DNA of 64,000 nt from Hyphomicrobiales bacterium (GTDB lineage: Bacteria; Pseudomonadota; Alphaproteobacteria; Rhizobiales; Rhizobiaceae), in NCBI GenBank assembly GCA_900467745.1, contig UBQW01000010.1, positions 372,001-436,000 of the forward strand, written 5' to 3'. Numbering within the stretch: the stretch's first letter is position 1; every line of letters begins with the position of its first letter. The position numbers and the translations under genes are program-made. This document shows positions 1 through 7,815 of the stretch, piece by piece. Under the pieces are notes generated by a model. The model was not told the origin of the DNA. It did not search any database and saw only the letters and a program-made list of their open reading frames with translations.

Positions 1-327
1 GGCACCGTGCGCGTCAAGATCACGCTCGAAGAGACGCCACCGAGGATGACGCTGGGGGCACCGGTAACGGGCTTCGCGCAATCGGCGCCGACGAAGATGA
101 TCATCCTGCCCTGGACCGCATTGTTTGCCATTGACGGCAAACCGGCGGTCTGGATCATCGATCCGAAGGATGAAACCGTCAGCCTGAAGCCGGTCAAGGT
201 CGCGACCTACGAGACCGGCCGCGTGATCATATCGGGCGGGCTCGATGCCGGCGAAATGGTCGTAACCGATGGGGGCAAGATGCTGCGACCGGGTCAGAAG
301 GTGACGGTCGAAGGAGGGCAGAGCTGA
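1..327 (+). CDS. RND efflux periplasmic adaptor (membrane fusion protein), C-terminal part
   Basis: The reading frame is open from the first base and ends at a TGA, so only the last 108 or so residues of a HlyD/AcrA-type adaptor are present. The visible part is the beta-barrel and membrane-proximal region: a segment ending in VWIIDPKDETV, then a GLDAGEMVV and LRPGQKV tail that is typical of these adaptors. It links an inner-membrane RND pump to an outer-membrane channel. It overlaps the next adaptor gene by TGATG, and the same operon encodes the pump, so translation is probably coupled. The substrate cannot be judged from this fragment. Confidence 0.85.
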   Translation, partial: GTVRVKITLEETPPRMTLGAPVTGFAQSAPTKMIILPWTALFAIDGKPAVWIIDPKDETVSLKPVKVATYETGRVIISGGLDAGEMVVTDGGKMLRPGQKVTVEGGQS

Positions 328-1400
328 TGCGGCGGTCTTCTATCCCGAAGCTTCTTGTCATCCCCATGATCATAGCGCTCAGCGCATGCAGCGAAGAGGA
401 GAGCGCGCCCCCGATAAGGCCGGTCCTGTCTAGCATCGTCGAGCTATCGGACTTGCCGACCCCGAGCTTTGCCGGAACGGTCGCGCCGAAGACGGAGACA
501 CCGCTCGGTTTTCGCGTCGGTGGGCTGATGGTGGCACGCGACGTCAACACGGGCGATGTCGTGACGAAGGGCGAGCTACTGGCCTCCCTTGAGCCGACTT
601 CGCTGGAGCTTGCGGTCAGATCGGCACAGGCGCAGCTAGCCAATGCGCAGGCGCAGCTCGCCAATGCGAGATCCACCGAAGAACGTGCCCGCGCCACCTT
701 CCAGGGCGGAACGGCGACTAAGTCCAGCCTCGAGAGCAGCGTTCAGGCGACCCAGACCGCGCAGTCGGCCGTGGTGCAGGCACAGACCACGCTCGACAAG
801 TCGAACGAGGATCTCTCCTACGCGCAGCTTCTCGCGACCTTCGACGGGGTCGTGACCGCCACCTCCGTCGAAGTCGGGCAGGTGGTATCGGCTGGCGAAT
901 CCGTGCTGACGGTCGCCATGCCCGGCGAACGCGATGCGGTCATTGACATTCCCGAGGGCGAACTGATCCCCGCGATAGGGGATGCCTATTCCATCCTGCT
1001 TCAGATCAATCCATCGATCACGTCGGCAGGTGTGGTGCGCGAGGTGGCGCCGGCAGCAGATGCCGCCACACGCACCCGCCGCGTTAAGATAGCGCTGCAG
1101 AACCCGCCGGATGCCTTCAGGATAGGAACAACAATCACGGCTATCCGGCAGGCCCGCGATATCAAAAAGCTCTTCGTGCCGGCTTCGGCAGTCCTCAATC
1201 AGGACGGCAAGACCCTGGTCTGGATTGTTGATGAGAAAGCCGAAACCGTTCGATCCCAGGAGGTGAAGCTGCGTGACAAGACGTCGGCGCATCCGGAGGT
1301 CGTCTCGGGTCTGGAGCCGGGGACACGCGTCGTCATCGCCGGCGTTCATAGCTTGAAAGAGGGGCAGAAGATCAAGGTCGAGGGTGGTGCGCGCTCATGA
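327..1400 (+). CDS. RND efflux periplasmic adaptor lipoprotein (second adaptor of operon)
   Basis: This 357-residue adaptor begins with a lipoprotein signal: basic MRRSS, a hydrophobic stretch and the lipobox LSAC, so it is predicted to be anchored in the inner membrane by lipid. A biotinyl-lipoyl-like segment (about 60-90), a coiled-coil hairpin rich in AQAQLANA-type repeats (about 95-150) and a beta-barrel follow, in the usual order for the AcrA family. ATG lies 3 bases into the stop of the upstream adaptor with AAGGAGGG ahead of it, and the gene overlaps the pump gene by 4 bases (ATGA). Two adaptors for one pump suggests a mixed adaptor ring or alternative partners. Confidence 0.9.
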   Translation: MRRSSIPKLLVIPMIIALSACSEEESAPPIRPVLSSIVELSDLPTPSFAGTVAPKTETPLGFRVGGLMVARDVNTGDVVTKGELLASLEPTSLELAVRSAQAQLANAQAQLANARSTEERARATFQGGTATKSSLESSVQATQTAQSAVVQAQTTLDKSNEDLSYAQLLATFDGVVTATSVEVGQVVSAGESVLTVAMPGERDAVIDIPEGELIPAIGDAYSILLQINPSITSAGVVREVAPAADAATRTRRVKIALQNPPDAFRIGTTITAIRQARDIKKLFVPASAVLNQDGKTLVWIVDEKAETVRSQEVKLRDKTSAHPEVVSGLEPGTRVVIAGVHSLKEGQKIKVEGGARS

Positions 1401-4400
1401 ACAAGTTCAACCTCTCCGACTGGGCGCTCGAACACAGGTCGATGATCTGGTACTTCATGATCGTCTTCGCACTGCTCGGGATTTTCTCCTACATGAACCT
1501 CGGGCGCGAGGAAGATCCGAACTTCACCATCAAGACGATGACGATCTCCACGCAGTGGCCCGGCGCTTCCGCCGAGGAGACCACGAGGCAGGTCACCGAA
1601 CGCATCGAGCGCAAGCTCGAGGAATTGGATTCGCTCGACTATACCAATTCGCTGACGATTGCGGGCCAGACGACGGTGTTTGTTTATCTGAAAGATTCCA
1701 CCAAAGCACGCGATGTGCCTGGGATCTGGGTGAACGTTCGTAACATGATCAGCGATATCGAAGGGCAATTTCCCTCGGGCGTGCAAGCACCTACCTTCAA
1801 CGATCGCTTCGGCGACGTTTTCGGTAACATCTACGCCTTCACCGCTGACGGATACACGCAGCGCCAGCTGCGTGACTATGTTGAGAGCGTGCGCCGTAGT
1901 ATCCTGACTGTCCCCAATGTTGGGAAGGTTGATCTCGTCGGGGCGCAGGACGAGGTAATCTTCCTCGAATTCTCGACCCGCCAACTCGCAGCGCTCGGCA
2001 TCAGCCAGGCTGATGTCCTCAACACGTTGCAATCGCAGAACGCGATCACGCCATCGGGCGTGCTGCAGGCACAAGGCGAGCGTGTCAGCCTGCGTGTCAG
2101 CGGCCAGTTCACCTCGGAAGACAGTCTGCGCAGCGTCAATCTGCAGGTCAACAACCGCTTCTTCCGGCTGAGCGACATCGCGACCATCACGCGCGGCTAT
2201 ACGGATCCGCCCACGGCTCTCTTTCGCGTTAACGGCATGCCGGCGATTGCACTGGCCATCGGCATGAAGCAGGGCGCCAATCTGCTTGAGTTCGGCAAGG
2301 CGCTGCAGACCGAGTTGCGCAAGGTGCATGCGACGCTGCCGATCGGCATTGAGCCACATCTCGTCGCCGACCAGCCTGTTATCGTCGAAGAGGCGGTGTC
2401 GGGGTTCACGCGAGCGCTGGCGGAAGCGATCGTAATCGTGCTCTTGGTGAGCTTCGTCAGTCTCGGCTGGCGTGCCGGGCTGGTGGTCGCCTTCGCGATC
2501 CCACTGACCTTGGCAATCACCTTCGTCTTCATGGAATATGACGGCATCTCGCTGCAGCGCATCTCGCTTGGCGCACTGATCATCGCGCTTGGCTTGCTTG
2601 TCGATGACGCGATGATTGCCGTGGAAATGATGGTCGCGCGGCTTGAAGCCGGCGATCCGATCACCAAGGCCGCGACCTACGTATACTCGCATACGGCCTT
2701 TCCGATGTTGACGGGAACCTTGGTCACCGTCTCGAGCTTCATGCCTGTCGGGCTCAACAACAGCGCGGCCGGCGAGTTCACCTTCTCGCTTTTTGTTGTC
2801 ATCGCGGTGTCGCTGGTTGTGTCGTGGATCGTGGCGGTGGTGTTCGCGCCCTTGCTTGGGGTGACCATCCTGCCCAAGACGATGAAGCGGCACGAGGAGA
2901 AGAGCGGATGGTTTGCCAACGGCTTCGCGAAGATCCTCGATGTCTGCATGCGCTTCCGCTGGATTACCATCGCGGCGACGGTCATCGCGTTTGCCTGCGC
3001 GGTCTACGGCATGCGCTTCGTCCAGGAGCAGTTCTTTCCGTCGTCCGACCGACTGGAACTGATTGTCGACTTTTCACTACCCAATAACGCCTCGATCAAC
3101 GAAACCGATCAGCAGATGGCGAAGTTCGAGAAGGAGAAGCTGCAAGGCAATCCCGATATCGAGCGCTGGTCCACCTATGTGGGGCAGGGCGCGCAACGCT
3201 TTGTGCTCTCTTTCGACGTGCAGCCGCCGAGCCCGTCTTTTGGTCAGGTGGTGATCATTACCAAGAGCCTTGAAGTACGCGACAAGCTGCGCGTGGATCT
3301 TCAGGAGTATCTTACCAAGACCTTCGTCGGCACCGACGCCTATGTGAAGCTGCTCGACATCGGTCCGCCGGTCGGCCGCCCAGTCGCCTATCGTCTCAGC
3401 GGTCCTGATATCGAAGGGGTTCGCCAGCGCGCGCTGGAACTCGGCGCGGTCATGAGCCAGAATCGGTCGCTCGGCGATGTAGTTTACGACTGGAACGAGC
3501 CGCAGCGTGTCGTCAAGGTCGATGTTCTCCAGGACAAGGCGCGTCAACTCGGCGTCACCTCGGAGGATATAGCGTCGGCACTGAATGGTATTGTCGGCGG
3601 CGCGTCAGTAACGCAGGTGCGCGACGATATCTATCTGATCACTGTTCTCGCGCGCGCCCAGGCATCCGAGCGGCGGTCGATCGAGACGTTGCGCGACCTG
3701 CAGCTACGCACCAGCAACGGCAACTCTGTTCCCTTGGCGGCGATCGCGAATTTCCGCTACGAGACCGAGCCGCCGAGGATCTGGCGCCGCGACCGCCTGC
3801 CGACCGTCACGATCAAGGCCGCCGTTATCGACAACAAGCAGCCGGCGACGGTTGTCGACCAGTTGGCCAAGCCTATCGATGCCTACACCGCCCAACTGCC
3901 AACAGGTTTTACTGTCGAGGTGGGCGGCAGCGTGGAACAGAGCGCCAAGAGCCAGGCGCCGATCGCCGCCGTGGTGCCGATGATGCTGTTTACGATGGCG
4001 ACCATCCTGATGATCCAGTTGCAAAGCTTCTCGCGGCTGTTTCTGGTCTTCGCGGTCGCGCCTTTGGCCCTGATCGGCGTTGTGATCGCGCTATTGTCGA
4101 GCGGCGCTCCGATGGGCTTCGTGGCGATCCTTGGCATCCTAGCCTTGATCGGCATCCTGATCCGAAACTCGGTAATTCTTGTTGTGCAGGTGGAGGAACT
4201 CAGGCGCGAGGGGCATCATCCATGGGATGCGGTGCGAGAGGCGACGCAGCATCGAATGCGGCCGATCCTGCTGACGGCGGCGGCGGCGAGCCTTGCGCTG
4301 ATCCCGATTTCACGCGAGGTGTTCTGGGGGCCGATGGCCTATGCCATGATGGGCGGCATCATCGTCGGCACGGTGCTGACGCTGCTCTTCCTGCCTGCGC

Positions 4401-4480
4401 TATATCTTGCGTGGTTCCGGATCAAGCGGCCGGAAGGCGAGCATGCAATGGAAGGGGAAGTGACTGGAGGCGCAGGTTGA
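1397..4480 (+). CDS. RND efflux pump, inner-membrane permease (AcrB/MexF superfamily)
   Basis: At 1027 residues the protein has the full length of HAE1-like RND pumps. The N-terminus has the expected first membrane helix (about 15-32) and a porter domain beginning REEDPNF. The fourth helix carries GLLVDDAMIAVE, with the paired aspartates used for proton relay, and the second half has the matching helices ending in the GTVLTLLFLPALYL segment. It would export drugs, phenolics or detergents by proton antiport. It is the last gene of the operon with the two adaptors. No outer-membrane channel gene follows, because the next gene is convergent and its stop directly abuts this one. Confidence 0.93.
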   Translation: MNKFNLSDWALEHRSMIWYFMIVFALLGIFSYMNLGREEDPNFTIKTMTISTQWPGASAEETTRQVTERIERKLEELDSLDYTNSLTIAGQTTVFVYLKDSTKARDVPGIWVNVRNMISDIEGQFPSGVQAPTFNDRFGDVFGNIYAFTADGYTQRQLRDYVESVRRSILTVPNVGKVDLVGAQDEVIFLEFSTRQLAALGISQADVLNTLQSQNAITPSGVLQAQGERVSLRVSGQFTSEDSLRSVNLQVNNRFFRLSDIATITRGYTDPPTALFRVNGMPAIALAIGMKQGANLLEFGKALQTELRKVHATLPIGIEPHLVADQPVIVEEAVSGFTRALAEAIVIVLLVSFVSLGWRAGLVVAFAIPLTLAITFVFMEYDGISLQRISLGALIIALGLLVDDAMIAVEMMVARLEAGDPITKAATYVYSHTAFPMLTGTLVTVSSFMPVGLNNSAAGEFTFSLFVVIAVSLVVSWIVAVVFAPLLGVTILPKTMKRHEEKSGWFANGFAKILDVCMRFRWITIAATVIAFACAVYGMRFVQEQFFPSSDRLELIVDFSLPNNASINETDQQMAKFEKEKLQGNPDIERWSTYVGQGAQRFVLSFDVQPPSPSFGQVVIITKSLEVRDKLRVDLQEYLTKTFVGTDAYVKLLDIGPPVGRPVAYRLSGPDIEGVRQRALELGAVMSQNRSLGDVVYDWNEPQRVVKVDVLQDKARQLGVTSEDIASALNGIVGGASVTQVRDDIYLITVLARAQASERRSIETLRDLQLRTSNGNSVPLAAIANFRYETEPPRIWRRDRLPTVTIKAAVIDNKQPATVVDQLAKPIDAYTAQLPTGFTVEVGGSVEQSAKSQAPIAAVVPMMLFTMATILMIQLQSFSRLFLVFAVAPLALIGVVIALLSSGAPMGFVAILGILALIGILIRNSVILVVQVEELRREGHHPWDAVREATQHRMRPILLTAAAASLALIPISREVFWGPMAYAMMGGIIVGTVLTLLFLPALYLAWFRIKRPEGEHAMEGEVTGGAG

Positions 4481-5689
4481 TCAGGTCCGCAGCCAGTCTG
4501 CGATGCCGCGCGCGGCCGCACGACCGGTCGCGAAGCACGCGGTGAGCAGGTAGCCGCCCGTTGGGGCTTCCCAATCGATCATCTCACCGGCGACGAAAAG
4601 GCCGGGGCACTGCTTCAGCATGTAATGCTCGTCGATCCCATCCCATACGATGCCGCCCGCCGACGAAATGGCTTCGGCGATCGGGCGCGGGGCGACGACG
4701 GATATAGGCAGCGCCTTGATCAGCCGCGCTAGCCGCGCAGGGTCGCGCAGGTCGGCATCATCGCCGCATTCGCGAACGAGGTTAGCCTTGACGCCATCAA
4801 GGCCGGCGCCTTTGCGCAGTCGGTTGGCGAGGCTCGTCTTGGCGTCCTGCCTGGCGAGATCGCGCTCGATTCGCTCCAGCGTCCGCCCGGGCATCAGGTC
4901 GACGATGAGTTCGGCAGGATGTCCAGATGTCAGTGCGTCTCGCAATGCCGCGGCATGGGCGTAAACTAGGCTTCCCTCTATGCCGTGTTGGGTAACGACG
5001 AACTCTCCCTGCGTCGATCCCGCTGGAGAGGTTGCCACCACGGATTTGACCGCAGCGCCGGCGAAGCGCTCGCGAAACACGGCGCTCCAGTCGACATCGA
5101 AGCCGCAATTGGCTGGTTGGAAATCGTGAACCGTAACGGCCTCATTTCGCAACCAATCGACCCAGCGACCGTCCGAGCCAAGCCGCGGCCAGCTCTGGCC
5201 GCCAAGGGCGAGCAGGGCGGCATCGGGCCGCACAACGCGGTCGCCTTCGGTCGTCTCGAACAGATAGCCGCCGTTAGAAAAGCCCTGCCATCGATGGCGC
5301 GTGCGGATTGTCACCCCCTGCGCGTCCAGCCGCCTGATCCACGCGCGCAAGAGAGGCGATGCCTTCATCGCCATGGGAAAGACACGTCCGGAGGTTCCCA
5401 CAAAAGTCTCGGTCTCCAGATTGGCGGCCCATTGCCTGATGTCGTCAGGGCGAAAGGCGTCGAGCGCATCGCGCAACCGACCGTTCGCGCTGCCGAAGCG
5501 CGTCGCAAAGCGCAGATAGTCTTCGGAATGAGTGATGTTGAGGCCGGATTTTCCGGCGAGCAGGAATTTTCGGGCGACGGTCGGCATGGCGTCGTAGACC
5601 GTGACCCTATGCCCGGCTGAAGACAGGATTTCCGCCGCCATAAGCCCCGCCGGTCCGCCGCCGATGATGGCTACCTCTTTGTCCGACAT
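4481..5689 (-). CDS. NAD(P)/FAD-dependent oxidoreductase, HI0933/BaiN-like (TIGR03862-type)
   Basis: This 402-residue flavoprotein starts with a Rossmann dinucleotide-binding fold (IIGGGPAGLMAAE, residues 9-21) and has the family signature ARKFLLAGKSGLNITHSE (about 40-57). It ends with a second FAD-contact segment, FVAGEMIDWEAPTGGY, near residue 375. These features place it in the HI0933-like aminoacetone-oxidase/BaiN group, whose physiological substrate is mostly unknown. It is a single gene, convergent with the RND operon with no bases between the two stop codons. No regulatory site is obvious upstream. Confidence 0.85.
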   Translation of the reverse strand: MSDKEVAIIGGGPAGLMAAEILSSAGHRVTVYDAMPTVARKFLLAGKSGLNITHSEDYLRFATRFGSANGRLRDALDAFRPDDIRQWAANLETETFVGTSGRVFPMAMKASPLLRAWIRRLDAQGVTIRTRHRWQGFSNGGYLFETTEGDRVVRPDAALLALGGQSWPRLGSDGRWVDWLRNEAVTVHDFQPANCGFDVDWSAVFRERFAGAAVKSVVATSPAGSTQGEFVVTQHGIEGSLVYAHAAALRDALTSGHPAELIVDLMPGRTLERIERDLARQDAKTSLANRLRKGAGLDGVKANLVRECGDDADLRDPARLARLIKALPISVVAPRPIAEAISSAGGIVWDGIDEHYMLKQCPGLFVAGEMIDWEAPTGGYLLTACFATGRAAARGIADWLRT

Positions 5690-5829
5690 ATATTCGCCCG
5701 CAATTGAACTCGCAGGCCCGTCATGACGCGTGCGCTTAATATACGCAACCCCGCGAAGGCGGAGCGGCGTGCAATCACGTTACACGCCGATGCGAACAGG
5801 GCGCACCAAACCTCGCCGACAAAAAGCTG

Positions 5830-6033
5830 TCAGTCGACGAAACGCGGGGTAAAGCGCGGCTTGGCCGAGGCTTCTTCCTCTTTCATGGCGTCTTCGTGGT
5901 ACCAGCAGCTGTCGTAAACGCAGGGTTCCAGATCTTTTTCCAGATCCACCTTCTGGTGAAGCGGCGATGAAGCGAAGCGCTTCGTGGGGAAAGCGTAGAT
6001 CGTTGCCGACTCGTGATGCACACCAGTAACCAT
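5830..6033 (-). CDS. gstI: GstI-like small protein (DUF2735), divergent from glnII
   Basis: This 67-residue protein is transcribed away from glnII. It opens with HHESATIYAFP, followed by a short charged region and an aromatic C-terminus (PRFTPRFVD), as expected for DUF2735 proteins. In Rhizobium leguminosarum the gene in this position, gstI, encodes a translational inhibitor of glnII mRNA and is repressed by NtrC when nitrogen is scarce. The assignment rests on size, divergent position and sequence style. The start is supported by GGAG seven bases ahead of the ATG. Expected role: keep GSII low under nitrogen excess. Confidence 0.75.
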   Translation of the reverse strand: MVTGVHHESATIYAFPTKRFASSPLHQKVDLEKDLEPCVYDSCWYHEDAMKEEEASAKPRFTPRFVD

Positions 6034-6410
6034 GTCATGCCTCCAAATTGAGTCCGCCCTAAAGCGTTAAGGGAAACAATAACACAGCTGCACAGAGAAT
6101 GCGCTATTTGATTGAAAAAAGTGCAACAAATGTTTGAATCGTGTGCAATTGCAATTTGAACAGCTTTATATCAGAAATTTGCTGAATACATAAAATATGC
6201 ATCTGCATAATAAATGCGCAAAATGGGTATTATGCGGAAAAAACTGACGACGCTGCCGTTCATCTTTTTCCAGCGAGACGTTCGATCGATAGGCGGCGTA
6301 AACGCTTGAGTCCACTGGCACTTCAGGGCCCGTACCGATTGCCGGGCGCCTGCCTGAACGGCACTGCATCGGCCCCTTTCCGCGTGGTCTTTTCGCCTCT
6401 CGTCGCGAAC
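6034..6410. promoter_or_regulatory. gstI-glnII intergenic control region (candidate NtrC sites)
   Basis: This AT-rich spacer separates divergent gstI and glnII. It carries several TGCA-type half sites and dyads (GTGTGCAATTGCA near 6140, ATGCATCTGCAT near 6197, TGCGCA facing TATGCG at 6215-6236). These are plausible NtrC-family binding sites that would activate the glnII sigma-54 promoter and repress gstI, as described for R. leguminosarum. None is a perfect consensus NtrC box, so exact sites are not assigned. Confidence 0.4.
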
Positions 6411-6427
6411 TGGCACGCTACATGCAT
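6411..6427 (+). promoter_or_regulatory. Sigma-54 (RpoN) -24/-12 promoter of glnII
   Basis: TGGCACG-N4-ATGCA matches the RpoN consensus TGGCACG-N4-TTGCW, with one change in the -12 element. It lies 88 bases before the glnII ATG, which gives a leader of about 75 bases. RpoN plus NtrC control of glnII is established in rhizobia. Confidence 0.8.
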
Positions 6428-6454
6428 ACTCTTTGGCATCCCTCCACGGGCAAG

Positions 6455-6468
6455 GCGGCTTCGGCCGC
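6455..6468 (+). promoter_or_regulatory. cUUCGg hairpin in the glnII 5' leader
   Basis: GCGGC-TTCG-GCCGC forms a five-pair stem closed by an extra-stable C(UUCG)G tetraloop, about 47 bases upstream of the glnII ATG. The leader has only a weak ribosome-binding site (GAGAG). A structured leader fits the known post-transcriptional control of glnII by GstI, but that this hairpin is the target is inference. Confidence 0.45.
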
Positions 6469-6514
6469 TGCGTCCCTGGGACCTGCTGACACCTTTGTTT
6501 TGAGAGACTCGCAA

Positions 6515-7555
6515 ATGACCAAGTATAAGCTCGAGTACATCTGGCTCGATGGATACACCCCGGTACCGAACCTTCGTGGCAAGACGCAGGTCAAGGAATT
6601 TGCAGAATTCCCGACGCTCGAGCAGCTGCCGCTCTGGGGCTTCGATGGCTCCTCCACGATGCAGGCTGAAGGCCGCAGCTCCGATTGCGTGCTGAAGCCC
6701 GTCGCCGTTTATCCGGACCCGGCCCGTACCAACGGCGTCCTCGTCATGTGCGAAGTCATGATGCCTGATGGCGTTACCCCGCATGCTTCCAACAGCCGCG
6801 CAACAATCCTCGACGACGAAGATGCATGGTTCGGCTTCGAGCAGGAATACTTCTTCTACGAAAACGGCCGTCCGCTCGGCTTCCCGGAGCAGGGCTACCC
6901 GGCTCCGCAGGGTCCTTATTATTGCGGCGTCGGCTCCAGCAATGTTGGCCCGGTTGCGCGCGAAATCGTTGAAGAGCACCTCGACCTCTGCCTCGCTGCC
7001 GGCATCAACCACGAAGGCATCAACGCTGAAGTGGCCAAGGGCCAGTGGGAATTCCAGATTTTCGGCAAGGGCTCCAAGAAGGCCGCTGACCAGATCTGGA
7101 TGGCTCGCTACCTGCTGCAGCGCCTGACTGAAAAGTACGGCATCGACATCGAGTATCACTGCAAGCCGCTCGGCGACACCGACTGGAACGGTTCGGGCAT
7201 GCACTGCAACTTCTCGACCAAGTTCATGCGCGAAGTTGGCGGCAAGGCCTACTTCGAAGCTCTGATGGCGCAGTTCGAAAAGAACCTCGATGCCCACATC
7301 GCCGTTTACGGCCCGGACAACGACAAGCGTCTGACCGGCAAGCACGAAACTGCTCCGTGGAACAAGTTCTCCTACGGCGTTGCGGATCGTGGCGCTTCGA
7401 TCCGCGTTCCGCACTCCTTCGTCAAGAACGACTACAAGGGTTATCTGGAAGATCGCCGCCCGAACTCGCAGGGTTGCCCTTACCAGATCGCTTCCCAGGT
7501 TCTGAAGACGATCTCGGAAGTTCCGACGGCTGGTTTCGCTTCGGCTGCCGCCTAA
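6515..7555 (+). CDS. glnII: Glutamine synthetase type II
   Basis: This 346-residue enzyme makes glutamine from glutamate, ammonium and ATP in the cytoplasm. The start MTKYKLEYIWLDGY and the motifs GFDGSST (about 43-49), the NRAS-like block HASNSRATILD (about 87-97) and CGVGSSNVGPVARE are characteristic of the shorter, eukaryote-like GSII. GSII is not adenylylated, unlike GSI. I chose the internal ATG at 6515 over an upstream in-frame ATG at 6422, because the longer frame would overlap the sigma-54 promoter. Control is expected at transcription (RpoN/NtrC) and translation (GstI). A strong terminator follows. Confidence 0.96.
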   Translation: MTKYKLEYIWLDGYTPVPNLRGKTQVKEFAEFPTLEQLPLWGFDGSSTMQAEGRSSDCVLKPVAVYPDPARTNGVLVMCEVMMPDGVTPHASNSRATILDDEDAWFGFEQEYFFYENGRPLGFPEQGYPAPQGPYYCGVGSSNVGPVAREIVEEHLDLCLAAGINHEGINAEVAKGQWEFQIFGKGSKKAADQIWMARYLLQRLTEKYGIDIEYHCKPLGDTDWNGSGMHCNFSTKFMREVGGKAYFEALMAQFEKNLDAHIAVYGPDNDKRLTGKHETAPWNKFSYGVADRGASIRVPHSFVKNDYKGYLEDRRPNSQGCPYQIASQVLKTISEVPTAGFASAAA

Positions 7556-7576
7556 GCCAAATCCTGATTGATTGTG

Positions 7577-7611
7577 ATGGCGCTGGTCGAAAGGCCGGCG
7601 CCATTTCTTTT
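7577..7611 (+). terminator. Rho-independent terminator of glnII
   Basis: ATGGCGC and GCGCCAT pair around an inner GG/CC stem with a GAAA-containing loop, followed by TTTCTTTT. It begins 22 bases after the glnII stop. Confidence 0.8.
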
Positions 7612-7815
7612 GGATCACGGTTGATGTGCCTCGCATTGGCACGGTGATCGACCATCGTTGCGATTTCTTCCCGCGGATCCCGATTTTTCTAAACCCTGTT
7701 TGTGATCGGCATCGTCTAACGGTTGAAAAACTCAACCGAGCAGCCGCATTCCTTTTGCGTTACAGTCTCTTTTCACTATACTTGTGTTGGATCATCCAAA
7801 CGCGAGTTACCCTTG

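Noticed and set aside
1346-2893. 515-codon minus-strand frame opposite the RND pump
   Set aside because: Antisense to a full-length RND permease, no domain, no ribosome-binding site.
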